NCBI RefSeq assembly: GCF_001999305.1
Contig: NZ_MLHQ01000014.1
Span: 30,460 to 94,459 of the forward strand
Length of the DNA stretch: 64,000 nucleotides
Source: Rodentibacter myodis
GTDB taxonomy: Bacteria > Pseudomonadota > Gammaproteobacteria > Enterobacterales > Pasteurellaceae
Direction of reading: 5' to 3'
This document shows positions 55,465 to 63,911 of the stretch, piece by piece. Position 1 is the stretch's first letter, and each line of letters begins with the position of its first letter. The translations under genes were made by a program, and so were the position numbers. The notes beneath the pieces are model-generated. The model did not search any database. It was not told where the DNA came from and was given only the letters and a program-made list of their open reading frames with translations.

Positions 55465-56128
55465 TTTTTTGTTCCTTTAAAAATTTGCCGTGTTGAAGAT
55501 AAATCGTGCGATCCGTTAATTCACCCAGTGCTGGATTGTGCGTAACCATCACAATGCTTCTGCCTTGACGGTTCAATGCCTGTAATAAATCCAACACTAA
55601 GGTTTCATTTTTTTCATCTAAGTTGCCCGTAGGTTCATCGGCAAAAATCACCGGTGGTTGGTTCACCAAAGCCCGGGCGATACACACCCGTTGTTGTTCG
55701 CCGCCGGAGAGTTGGCTTGGTCGGTGATCGATTCGGTGTCCCAACCCTACCTGTTCCAGCACCGCTTTTGCCGCCTCTTCATCAATCACACTGTGGTAAT
55801 GTTGGGCAAGCATTACATTTTCAAGGGCAGTTAAATAAGGGATTAAATGGAATTGTTGGAATACTAAGCCAATTTTTTCCGCACGGAAACGTTGGCGACC
55901 GATTTCATCTAATCGGGCTGCATCAACACCATCTAATATCACCTTCCCTTCGGAGGCGGTATCCAAGCCGGTGAGAATGTTCATCAAAGTGGTTTTACCC
56001 GAACCGGATGCCCCCATAATGGCGACAAATTCACCTTGCTTAATTTGAATATTAATATCTTCAAGGGCGGTAACCTGCCCGAAGCGTTTATATAAATGTT
56101 GGGTTTCAATTACAAATTGCGTCATCAT
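55454..56128 (-). CDS. ABC ATPase of the P19/FTR1 locus
   Basis: MacB/LolD-type ATPase of 224 residues, partner of the two FtsX-like permeases. Walker [17 protein letters not shown]-loop [17 protein letters not shown], signature [16 protein letters not shown], Walker [17 protein letters not shown]-loop MVTHNP. Either of two consecutive ATG codons could be used. It lies 15 bp after the second permease gene. In Campylobacter the equivalent complex is Cj1661-Cj1663; how ATP hydrolysis helps the FTR1 permease is not settled. Confidence 0.92.
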   Translation of the reverse strand: MMTQFVIETQHLYKRFGQVTALEDINIQIKQGEFVAIMGASGSGKTTLMNILTGLDTASEGKVILDGVDAARLDEIGRQRFRAEKIGLVFQQFHLIPYLTALENVMLAQHYHSVIDEEAAKAVLEQVGLGHRIDHRPSQLSGGEQQRVCIARALVNQPPVIFADEPTGNLDEKNETLVLDLLQALNRQGRSIVMVTHNPALGELTDRTIYLQHGKFLKEQKNER

Positions 56129-56143
56129 TTTCTCTCGTATTTT

Positions 56144-57277
56144 TTATTCGCCTTTTAACACGTTCGCCATTTGAATATGTAACGCACGGCGTGTCGGAAT
56201 AATCACGGCAATAAATGCCACAAACAGGGAAAGCACAAGGGTAATAGGTAGCACAGGCAGCCGCATATCAATGTAAGATTTAAACACGGTTAAGCCCAAA
56301 ATTTGGGCAAGCAAATAGCCCAGCCCTAATCCCACCACAATCGCTGCGATAGCGATAATCAGAATTTCGGTACAAATTTGTTTGATAATGTCCGATTGTT
56401 TTGCGCCCAAGGCTTTTTGTAAGGCAAATTCTTTCGCCCGTTCGCCCACAATGGCAATCAGAGTGGTATTTACACAAAGGGTGGCAAGCACCAAAATAAC
56501 CAAGGAAATTAAGCCCATCAAGCCTTTGATTTTATCTAAAATTTGTCCTTCGGAAACAGAAACTTTTAGAATCGGGCGTGCCACAAATTCGTTATTTTGC
56601 GTCATAATGTGCCGAGCAAATGTTTCGACTTGAGTGGGATCATTTTTAACATTGAGGAGGGCATTATTGGCAAGCCCCTCTTTTTCTAACCAATTTTGTG
56701 CAAAATCTATATTCACAATTAACATATTGTCTGTCGCATCACCGGCTTCTACAATGGCCTTAATGGTGAATTGATGTTTTTCCACTGCATTTTTTGATAA
56801 TTGCAATTTATCGCCAAGTTTTAAATGAAGCCGTTCCGCAAGGCTTTTACCGATCATTGCATTGCGATCGTCAAAATTCACATTGATGGCAGAACCGTTA
56901 ATTTGCCAATAAGGGGCTAAAATTCGCATATCTTCAAAACGCACACCCATTATGACAATTTTTTCCAATTCACTGCGTGTTACGCCGTAAAGATAAGGGC
57001 TTGCGGCAATGATGAGTCCTTCGGGAGCCTGTTGGATAAGACGATCAAGTTGAGCGGTTTCCACCATTGCGCCGCTTGCCGAACCAAGATAAAAATTTGC
57101 CCCGAAAGTACGCAGTTCTTGGCTCATTTTGGTATTGATGTCGAAATAAACGGCGGCCATTGCCGTGGCAATCGCTGCCCCAACCGTCAAGGCACTGAAA
57201 ATAATCATCACCCGTTGTAAACGTAAACGAAGGGCGCGAAAAATTAATCGCCAAAACATACTTCTATTGTCTGCCAT
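56144..57277 (-). CDS. FtsX-like permease 2 of the P19/FTR1 locus
   Basis: MacB/FtsX-fold membrane subunit, about 377 residues from the chosen ATG (MADNRSMFWRLIFRALRLRL), which overlaps the preceding permease gene by 14 bp and has a GAGGT site. The 57 upstream residues lie in the other gene's frame space and are rejected. One N-terminal helix (FSALTVGAAIATAMAAVYF), a large periplasmic domain (about residues 50-250), and three C-terminal helices with ERAKEFALQKALGAKQSDI, the FtsX-family coupling segment, are visible. It ends VLKGE. Confidence 0.88.
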   Translation of the reverse strand: MADNRSMFWRLIFRALRLRLQRVMIIFSALTVGAAIATAMAAVYFDINTKMSQELRTFGANFYLGSASGAMVETAQLDRLIQQAPEGLIIAASPYLYGVTRSELEKIVIMGVRFEDMRILAPYWQINGSAINVNFDDRNAMIGKSLAERLHLKLGDKLQLSKNAVEKHQFTIKAIVEAGDATDNMLIVNIDFAQNWLEKEGLANNALLNVKNDPTQVETFARHIMTQNNEFVARPILKVSVSEGQILDKIKGLMGLISLVILVLATLCVNTTLIAIVGERAKEFALQKALGAKQSDIIKQICTEILIIAIAAIVVGLGLGYLLAQILGLTVFKSYIDMRLPVLPITLVLSLFVAFIAVIIPTRRALHIQMANVLKGE

Positions 57278-58607
57278 AAAGCACCTCGACAGGATAAAGT
57301 TTGGCAATGCGGTGTGCCGGAAACCAAGTACCGATAAGGGCAATGAAAATTGAAAGCACCAGCACACAAGGGACGACAATCCAAGCAAAACCAAGTGGCA
57401 CGCCAAACAATGCCGAACCAATAAATTTTGCCAATCCCCAGCCGGCAAAACAGCCTAGCGAACCGCCAATAAGTGCGCCAATAACCGCCTCACAATAAAA
57501 CAGCAAAACAATTTGCCATTGATATGCGCCCAAGGCTTTCATCAAACCGATTTCTTTTGCCCGTTCAATAATGGATGAACTCATTAGTGAAGCGATTCCC
57601 ATTGCGGCGGCAATGAGTGCCGCCACAGTAACCACCGCCAGTAATAATTGAATTTTGCCGATAACCACGCCTTCCGATGCCGCCACTTGCCAAATTGGGC
57701 GAACAACCGCACCGGAAATGGCTTCTTCTAATTGGTGGGAAATGGAAGAAACATAGGCGGTGCAATACCAACGGTCGTATTCTTCCGCATCTAAAGCATC
57801 GGTATTGGCGCGAGCTTTGCGTGAAAGTGAATTTTCCGGCACAGTAAGGGCGGAAACTTTCACCGATTGCACTTTTCCTTCCAAACCCAGTAAATTTTGT
57901 GCGGCACTTAACGGCATTACAATTTGGTTATCTTCCGCACCACCGGTGCTTAAAATGCCTTGAATTTTGACCGCACTTTGGTTGGTAAAATCATTTTCCT
58001 GATAACGCAAATTCAGTAGATCACCGATTTTCCAATCATAACGCTTGGCAAGTTGTTGTCCGATCAATACGGGAATTTGTTCACCAAAATGATTTTCCAA
58101 ATCCTCCACCCAACTGCCCTGCACCTGCCAATAAGGGCTGATGATACGTTGTCCGGTGTGGTAATCTTCTTCATCGGGAATAGCGATATGGTGATCAAAA
58201 AATGTGCCGAGAATGGCGATACGTGTGGAAAGTGCGGTTGATTTTTCCGTTGTTTTTTCCATTACTTTTTCAACATTCACCGTAGCGGTTAGTTGCGGTG
58301 CAAAACCTACGATATTGTTACGCCAAAAAATATCTTTGATATTCGGCAGCTCTTTTTCATCAATAAAGTCCTGATCGGCAAGTGTTGCATTGGCGTTGAG
58401 TTCATCAGGCAACATAGTATGACTTGCCGGCTCAATGAGAATATTCGCCCCATAAGACTTCAATTCTTTTGCCATTTTATCGCCAATATCAATAGATACC
58501 GCAAGCAGGGCGGAAACCAATCCTGCCGCCAAGAAAATTGTGATGATGGCAAGTAATTTACGTTTAATGCCAAAACGCCAAGATTGAAATAACATTCTTG
58601 CTAACAT
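57264..58607 (-). CDS. FtsX-like permease 1 of the P19/FTR1 locus
   Basis: MacB/FtsX-fold membrane protein of 447 residues: an N-terminal helix (LLAIITIFLAAGLVSALLAV), a periplasmic domain up to about residue 305, and three C-terminal helices, with IIERAKEIGLMKALGAYQW as the coupling segment. It is a paralog of permease 2 and the pair likely forms a heterodimer driven by the ATPase. Its start is 2 bp after the DUF2318 gene stop. Uptake sequences lie at 57970 and 58230. Confidence 0.88.
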   Translation of the reverse strand: MLARMLFQSWRFGIKRKLLAIITIFLAAGLVSALLAVSIDIGDKMAKELKSYGANILIEPASHTMLPDELNANATLADQDFIDEKELPNIKDIFWRNNIVGFAPQLTATVNVEKVMEKTTEKSTALSTRIAILGTFFDHHIAIPDEEDYHTGQRIISPYWQVQGSWVEDLENHFGEQIPVLIGQQLAKRYDWKIGDLLNLRYQENDFTNQSAVKIQGILSTGGAEDNQIVMPLSAAQNLLGLEGKVQSVKVSALTVPENSLSRKARANTDALDAEEYDRWYCTAYVSSISHQLEEAISGAVVRPIWQVAASEGVVIGKIQLLLAVVTVAALIAAAMGIASLMSSSIIERAKEIGLMKALGAYQWQIVLLFYCEAVIGALIGGSLGCFAGWGLAKFIGSALFGVPLGFAWIVVPCVLVLSIFIALIGTWFPAHRIAKLYPVEVLYGRQ

Positions 58608-58609
58608 TG

Positions 58610-60016
58610 TTATTCCTCTTTTCCTTTTTCACTGCCTAGATATTTCTCAGGATTATCACGGAATAGCTCAAGATTTCTTTCATTTTCAAAGAAATAGGTA
58701 TGGTTTTCGTAGCTGTATTTATATTCCGTTTTGGTGTTTTTTAATTTTGCGCCACTGATCGGATCTTGGACTTCAATTTCCACAATGGAGCTAAATAAAT
58801 TTAAGCCCTCTTCCAGTGAAGTTCGGGGGATGATGATCTCATTTTCCGTTTGTTGCCAATCTTCAATCGGCACAGGATTACAGCCACCGGGTTTGCCGAT
58901 AGAGGGAATAAACATATGCACGCCACAGCCTACGCACACCACTTGGTTGCCCTGCATTACATAGCCTTGATCACCGCATAATAAACACGCATCAAATACG
59001 GCGGCGAGGCTAAGTTTGTTCGGTTGACGATTAATGATAAAAAAGCGTACCGCTTTACCATCATCGGCAATCCAGACGAAACGATGAAGTTTGCCATCTT
59101 TCACCTGTTCAATGGGGATATGGACTTGCTGCGCACCATCAAGACTAACCGGCACGGCTTCAGAAAGTTGTGGGGGGCGGGAGGCGACCTGTTCCCAATA
59201 AAGTTGGCTTGCTAAAATTAAAAAGGCGGCACTCAATCCCCAATGGAGAATACGTTTTGAGCTTTGCACCAACGCCAATTTTTTCCGTTTTTCAATAGGG
59301 TTGGATTCCTCTTTGGCTTGGCATTGACGTTGAGTGTGGGTTTGAAAGGTAAAAATAGCCAACACAACAAGCATTATTACGACACAAAATATATTTAACC
59401 AACTTGTGATCGCTCCTGATTTGGCGGCAAAACTTAACCGCACTTTGGTCAATTCCACTATCTGTAACTTCATTAAAATAAGTAGTAATTCACCCAATAA
59501 AGGAATCACTAAGGCAAACCAAAGTAGAAAGCTAAGAGCAAAAAGTGTGGTGGATTTTCCTTGTGTTTTTTGTTGCTGTTTGAGCAGTAAATAGCTCCAC
59601 GCCGAGAGAATAAAACACAAAATAACGCCAAAAACGATCGCACTGAGGTTCAAAATAAAATCCGTATTAACCACATCGGTATTAGTCAGCGCGGCAATAT
59701 TGGGATCTTTTGCCCAAGTCGCACCGGCAATAAACATTAAAGCAAATTGCCAAATAGCCGCAATTTTGCCTGATTTGTGCCACTGAGTGAGGGCAAAAAG
59801 GAAAAATACGGTGAGAAAAACCAGCGTAAGAATAAGATTAGGAATTTGCCCGTTTGGTAAATTAAGGCGTAGCAACATTCCGCCAACTACCCCGAAAAGA
59901 CTCAACCAAATGAGTGATTTTGGGGAAAGCGTTTCCTGTTTTATTGCCCAAGATGCGCCGAGTAAAAGTGAAATCGGTAATAGCGATTGGAGTAGAAAGA
60001 TAAAAAAGTAGGTCAT
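58610..60016 (-). CDS. DUF2318 membrane protein with C-terminal YHS-like segment
   Basis: Polytopic protein of 468 residues. About eight hydrophobic segments occupy residues 1-290. A periplasmic DUF2318 domain follows (about 300-420), with cysteines in DACLLCGDQGYVMQ, VVCVGCGVHMFIPSIGKPGGC. The end (about 425-468: YKYSYENHTYFFENERNLEL, then FRDNPEKYL) resembles a YHS metal-binding domain, although the typical Cys pair is missing. It corresponds to Cj1660 of Campylobacter and FtrD-like proteins. The cysteines could bind haem, an Fe-S cluster or copper and handle electrons for iron oxidation-reduction. An uptake sequence is at 59437. Confidence 0.85.
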   Translation of the reverse strand: MTYFFIFLLQSLLPISLLLGASWAIKQETLSPKSLIWLSLFGVVGGMLLRLNLPNGQIPNLILTLVFLTVFFLFALTQWHKSGKIAAIWQFALMFIAGATWAKDPNIAALTNTDVVNTDFILNLSAIVFGVILCFILSAWSYLLLKQQQKTQGKSTTLFALSFLLWFALVIPLLGELLLILMKLQIVELTKVRLSFAAKSGAITSWLNIFCVVIMLVVLAIFTFQTHTQRQCQAKEESNPIEKRKKLALVQSSKRILHWGLSAAFLILASQLYWEQVASRPPQLSEAVPVSLDGAQQVHIPIEQVKDGKLHRFVWIADDGKAVRFFIINRQPNKLSLAAVFDACLLCGDQGYVMQGNQVVCVGCGVHMFIPSIGKPGGCNPVPIEDWQQTENEIIIPRTSLEEGLNLFSSIVEIEVQDPISGAKLKNTKTEYKYSYENHTYFFENERNLELFRDNPEKYLGSEKGKEE

Positions 60017-60038
60017 AAATCGTTGTAAAACTAAAAAT

Positions 60039-60062
60039 CCTTGGGTAATGGGTTACCCAAGG
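60039..60062 (-). promoter_or_regulatory. Stem-loop between p19 and the DUF2318 gene
   Basis: CCTTGGGTAA and TTACCCAAGG form a perfect 10-bp stem with a 4-nt loop. On the transcribed (minus) strand it is followed by ATTTTTAGTTTT and then, 22 bp on, by the DUF2318 start codon. A second, weaker stem (GGGATAC/GTATCCC, 60106-60127) lies between it and p19. The pair may attenuate transcription or protect the ftr1-p19 mRNA, giving more P19 than the downstream proteins. Confidence 0.6.
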
Positions 60063-60138
60063 TTAAATGTTATTTCGGTATGCTGTCATCCTTGACACAG
60101 ATTATGGGATACGAATCACGGTATCCCCCAAAATCATT

Positions 60139-60657
60139 TTATTTCAAGCCGGTAAATTTAAACTCATAATTAACATCAAAAGGTTTCCACCAGCGTCCTA
60201 CACCGGTATCTCCGTCAGTGTGGCGGTGCATACCTGCTTTTGATGGTGGATCAATATGATAGGTTAATTTATAGTTACCCACCCCCATCATTTTTACATT
60301 TGCACCGTAGTGAGGACCGTCACCGGCAACCATTGGCATAAAGGTACCTTCTTGTTTTTCGCCGGTATCGGTATTCACTAAGGTGTAATTAATCGTAAGG
60401 TAAGGCATCCATTCGCCCTCGCCAAAACCATTTTTATTCCCTTTCACGGCGTGAATATCCGCTTCTAAGTGAATATCGGATTTTGTTGCCGGTAAGCCCA
60501 TACCACGCGGCTCCATATCAATCGGTTTTAAATAAACGGCGGCAATTTCCATATCATTCATCGTTACTGCCTCGCCGATTGGATATTCCGTGAACGCCTG
60601 AGCATTGGCTGCAAACAAACCGGCTGCAAGTGTGGTTGCGATGAGTGCTTTTTTCAT
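60139..60657 (-). CDS. P19-family periplasmic iron-binding protein
   Basis: Tpd/P19-type (PF10634) periplasmic metal protein of 172 residues, with signal peptide MKKALIATTLAAGLFAANAQ then AF. Likely copper/iron ligands are in AVYLKPIDMEPRGMGLP (Met and Glu), SDIHLEADIHA (two His), and GMHRHTDGDTGVGRWW (His). Relatives are Campylobacter P19, E. coli FetP and H. ducreyi FtpA. It is thought to deliver iron to the FTR1-type permease, whose gene is 24 bp upstream. Intact and of usual length. Confidence 0.93.
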   Translation of the reverse strand: MKKALIATTLAAGLFAANAQAFTEYPIGEAVTMNDMEIAAVYLKPIDMEPRGMGLPATKSDIHLEADIHAVKGNKNGFGEGEWMPYLTINYTLVNTDTGEKQEGTFMPMVAGDGPHYGANVKMMGVGNYKLTYHIDPPSKAGMHRHTDGDTGVGRWWKPFDVNYEFKFTGLK

Positions 60658-60681
60658 ATTGAGATCTCCTAAGTTGAGAGG

Positions 60682-62574
60682 TTATGCTGATTTTTTGCTT
60701 TGATACTTCATCACTACGAAAGCAAAAACGGCAGCGATGATTAAAACCATTTGCGGAACTAAAGTTTCGACATAAGGATAAATGCCGAGCCACGAAATTT
60801 CCGGCACATTGTTTATTAAAGTCGGCTCAAACAATTTGCCTTCAATGAGTTCTAACACGGATTTACCGGCGAATACGAACGCCATCACATACATAAATGT
60901 ACCGGTAAACATAAAGAAAGGTTTGAGTGGCAATTTCACTACGCTATAACGCATAATGAAGTAGCAAATTGCCAGTAAAAACACGCCCACAAGGAAACCG
61001 GCAAAAAGATAAACTAAACCGACCGCACTTTTGGCATCGCCGATAAGCGCATAGTAAAACAGCACGGTTTCTGCCCCTTCACGATAAACCGACAAGAAGC
61101 TGGTGAACCATAATCCTGCAAGGGATCCTGCTGTTAATGCCGTGGAAAGTTTACCTTCCAAATAACGCTTCCAGTTTTGGGCTTCCACTTTAGAAAGCAG
61201 CCAATAGCTCATCATAAAAAGCATTACTACGGCGATCATCATTGTGATACCTTCCAATAATTCACGATTCTGACCGGAATTTTCAAAAATAAGTTGGAAG
61301 ATAAATGCGGTGATCACGCTGGCGATAAGTGCCACATAAACCGATTGGCGAATAGTAGGTAGTTTGTCTTTATGATTATTTTTCACCAAATAGGCGACAA
61401 TGGCGGCGACAATTAATAATGCTTCCAAACCTTCACGCAAAATAATCAATAAGCTATATAAAAATAGCGACCAATCACTTTGTTCTCCGCCTTGTAACAT
61501 TGATACGGCTTTTGATAAATTTTGTGCCAGTCCTTCCGCCTGTGCCTGTAATTTCTCCCCTTGACCGGCTTTCATTAAGCTCACCATTCGGGTGAAATAG
61601 CCCTCAATTTCCGCTTTAAAATTGCTATCTCGAGAGCCGATTTTGTTTTCCATTCCACTGTTTTCAAACACATCAAAGTAAGTATCCTGCACGGCAAGTA
61701 TGGCTTTTTTCTGTTCGCCTTTTTCATAAAGTGAAATAGCCTGTTGAATGTCCTGATTCACTTGATTGGCAATTTCTTGCCAATTTTGCACCGCACTTTC
61801 CGTTGATGGCGTTGCATCATTTTGTCCGTTTTGTTCTTCCCGCGTAGCCGGCAAATTCGGTAATTGTTCTTCAATATCCTGCAAAAGATTGGTACTTTGA
61901 TAGGCAATTTCCGTCATTTGATCCGCTTGTTCACTCAAACGAATTAAATTGTAGAACTGCTGATTGATGGCGGCAGATTGTTCGGCAGAACGATTGGTGC
62001 GAATAGCCATTTCCATTTCCGAATTTTTATAGCCGGCATATTGTGCTTGTTGGAAAGATTGTTTGGCTTTGGCAAAATCGCCTTGTTGATAGGCTTCAAT
62101 GGCTTGTGCCACGAAATCATCGATGGTTTTAAAACTTTGTTGCCAATAAGGTAAAATTTGATCGTTTTGATAAACGCCGTGTTGTCCGTCTGCGTTGAGT
62201 TGATGTCCTTCAATCAAAGAAGGTAGTACTTCTTGCAAGGCTTGTTTTAAGCCGTCAATTTTAGTTTGAATTTCATTGAGCGATTTTCCCTCACCAATCA
62301 TTTTCCGAATTTCGCCAAAAGTCGCTTCCATTTGATAGCTTTTTTGGGCGGAAAAATTAATACGAATCGGGCCTTCTAAATTTTCAAACACTTCAAAATA
62401 CGCCATTTGTACTTCTGTACGTGCCTCATCGGGATTATTTTGTTGAAGAAGCGTTGTGGTTTTATCTAAGCGGGCGGTAATCTCCGTTACCCATTGTTGA
62501 TAATTATCCTGCGCTAAAGAAGGTTGGGAAAAGAAAAAGATGAGAAATAACGTATAACCAATGATACGCGACAT
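60682..62574 (-). CDS. FTR1-family iron permease
   Basis: Membrane iron permease of 630 residues, started at MSRIIGYTLFLIFFFSQPSL because this gives a signal peptide and a GGAG site; 22 upstream codons are not supported. A long periplasmic N-terminal domain (about 20-365) contains a duplicated unit, seen in YFEVFENLEGPIR (first copy) and YFDVFENSGMENKIG (second copy). The permease domain has seven hydrophobic segments and two REXXE iron motifs, REGLE at 380-384 and REGAE at 498-502. First gene of the minus-strand iron locus. Uptake sequences are at 61022 and 61790. Confidence 0.93.
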   Translation of the reverse strand: MSRIIGYTLFLIFFFSQPSLAQDNYQQWVTEITARLDKTTTLLQQNNPDEARTEVQMAYFEVFENLEGPIRINFSAQKSYQMEATFGEIRKMIGEGKSLNEIQTKIDGLKQALQEVLPSLIEGHQLNADGQHGVYQNDQILPYWQQSFKTIDDFVAQAIEAYQQGDFAKAKQSFQQAQYAGYKNSEMEMAIRTNRSAEQSAAINQQFYNLIRLSEQADQMTEIAYQSTNLLQDIEEQLPNLPATREEQNGQNDATPSTESAVQNWQEIANQVNQDIQQAISLYEKGEQKKAILAVQDTYFDVFENSGMENKIGSRDSNFKAEIEGYFTRMVSLMKAGQGEKLQAQAEGLAQNLSKAVSMLQGGEQSDWSLFLYSLLIILREGLEALLIVAAIVAYLVKNNHKDKLPTIRQSVYVALIASVITAFIFQLIFENSGQNRELLEGITMMIAVVMLFMMSYWLLSKVEAQNWKRYLEGKLSTALTAGSLAGLWFTSFLSVYREGAETVLFYYALIGDAKSAVGLVYLFAGFLVGVFLLAICYFIMRYSVVKLPLKPFFMFTGTFMYVMAFVFAGKSVLELIEGKLFEPTLINNVPEISWLGIYPYVETLVPQMVLIIAAVFAFVVMKYQSKKSA

Positions 62575-62692
62575 TGAAATCTCCAAATGCGATTCGTTCT
62601 TATTTACCCATATTATGCACTGATAACGGAAAAAGCGCAATGATGATATGCCGGTTTTGTGATGTAAGTTGAGATGAAAGGAAATAAGTCAT

Positions 62693-62733
62693 AAAGTGCG
62701 GTCAAAAAAACGGGTATTTTTCAACCGCACTTT
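62693..62733. terminator. Paired uptake sequences forming a terminator
   Basis: AAAGTGCGGT and ACCGCACTTT, separated by about 21 bp, form a 10-bp stem just 3 bp beyond the stop of the WD40-like gene and before the FTR1 promoter region. No convincing Fur box was found in the 120 bp between this and the FTR1 start. Confidence 0.65.
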
Positions 62734-62735
62734 GA

Positions 62736-63911
62736 TTAATGAGCGACCCAGATTTTTTCCAGTTCCATTTTATCGGGGTGATATTTGTAAACGTTAATGC
62801 CGCCGCCATGGGCTTGTCCGGTGACTAAGATATGGGCTTGGGGGGAAGAGGCAAAAGTTCGGCTGTTAAAGTAATTATTGGCTGAAATCATTGGAGAGGT
62901 GCCTAAATCCACAAAACCTTTGAGCCACGGATCGCCAACGGTATAAATGGAGGCGATTGTTGAGTCTGCCTCATCTTCATAGATGTAGCCAATACGAATA
63001 AAATCGGTATCAGTTAAAAACGCATAAGCAACTGTTTTATCACGCATCGCACGATTAAATTGTTCTTTAGTAAGTGGCATTAATCGACTTTTATCATATT
63101 CTCCGACCGATAAATTATAAATGCCATCATAAGGATCAGATAGCGAAAAGCGGTTCATTAAATTATCTATGCCCCACATTCGATTACGGGCATTTTCGTC
63201 TCCGGTAATCACCCATTTTTCATCGGGGCTAATAATTCCGGTGGTTTTTCCGGCATTACCATACAATCTGGCAATCGGTTTTAAGGTTGCTCTATCCCAT
63301 AATGTTACGCCATCATAGCTACTTTTCTTATAAATGCTAGGGTTAATCGGATTTGCCGTAGGATTAATTTCAGCCGGTGCTTTTCTACTGTTAGTGTATC
63401 TAACAGACAAAATATATTTATCTGTTAGCCTTAGGTTTTCATAATTTCCAATCGGTGTATCGGTATAAATAGGAATAAGGTTATCACCATAACCTTTGTA
63501 GATTTTTCCTGAATGATTGGCACTGATATAAAAGGTTTTATCTTCGGATATCGCATGACCAAAGGTTTTAAAATGAGGAAAGCTAAAAATTTCATCGCCT
63601 TTCACATTTTGAATATGTACGACATTATCCTTATCTTGCCACATAAATTCATGACTGTTAGGGATAAAGTACATACTCCCCCCGCTAGCATTACGGGAAA
63701 GTACGGTTTTTTCTTTATTTTGAATATCCCATAGTACAAGATTTCCTTTCCAATCGATACTTGCAGCATAATTGCCGTCCGTTGAAACACCAAGTGAGGC
63801 GATTTCTTTTGTGGTAGAGAAAAAGCCTTGGGTATAGGCATAGATTGATAAAAACAATAACCCTATTACACCGAGAAGAATTTTGGTTTTCTTTGTTAGT
63901 TTATTCATCAT
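62736..63911 (-). CDS. Membrane-anchored WD40-like protein of unknown function
   Basis: Product of 391 residues with an N-terminal membrane anchor or signal (KTKILLGVIGLLFLSIYAY, residues about 9-27) and no good cleavage site. WD40-type blades are visible: LGVSTDGNYAASIDWKGNL ending VLWDIQNKE; VTLWDRATLKPIARLYGN; and IISPDEKWVITGDENARNRM followed by WGID. A His-Gly-Gly-Gly stretch lies near the end (VTGQAHGGGINVYKY). Probably a propeller facing the periplasm. I do not recognise a specific family. It is upstream of the iron locus but separated by a terminator, so a functional link is unproven. Confidence 0.65.
   Translation of the reverse strand: MMNKLTKKTKILLGVIGLLFLSIYAYTQGFFSTTKEIASLGVSTDGNYAASIDWKGNLVLWDIQNKEKTVLSRNASGGSMYFIPNSHEFMWQDKDNVVHIQNVKGDEIFSFPHFKTFGHAISEDKTFYISANHSGKIYKGYGDNLIPIYTDTPIGNYENLRLTDKYILSVRYTNSRKAPAEINPTANPINPSIYKKSSYDGVTLWDRATLKPIARLYGNAGKTTGIISPDEKWVITGDENARNRMWGIDNLMNRFSLSDPYDGIYNLSVGEYDKSRLMPLTKEQFNRAMRDKTVAYAFLTDTDFIRIGYIYEDEADSTIASIYTVGDPWLKGFVDLGTSPMISANNYFNSRTFASSPQAHILVTGQAHGGGINVYKYHPDKMELEKIWVAH

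Larger units (their letters stand above)
2362..62732. repeat. Dispersed DNA uptake signal sequences (AAGTGCGGT)
   Basis: Exact 9-mers found by eye. Plus orientation starts at 2362, 2739, 5259, 7577, 9191, 11894, 12731, 18351, 20767, 21878, 22055, 23866, 27145, 41161, 43183, 54763, 58230 and 62694. Minus orientation starts at 2562, 7115, 7714, 7977, 10910, 16347, 18797, 20651, 22394, 23883, 27882, 28944, 30170, 42653, 55430, 57970, 59437, 61022, 61790 and 62724. A few may have been missed. They are the signal for natural transformation in the H. influenzae branch of Pasteurellaceae. Long gaps are 30179-41160 and 43192-54762. Confidence 0.85.
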
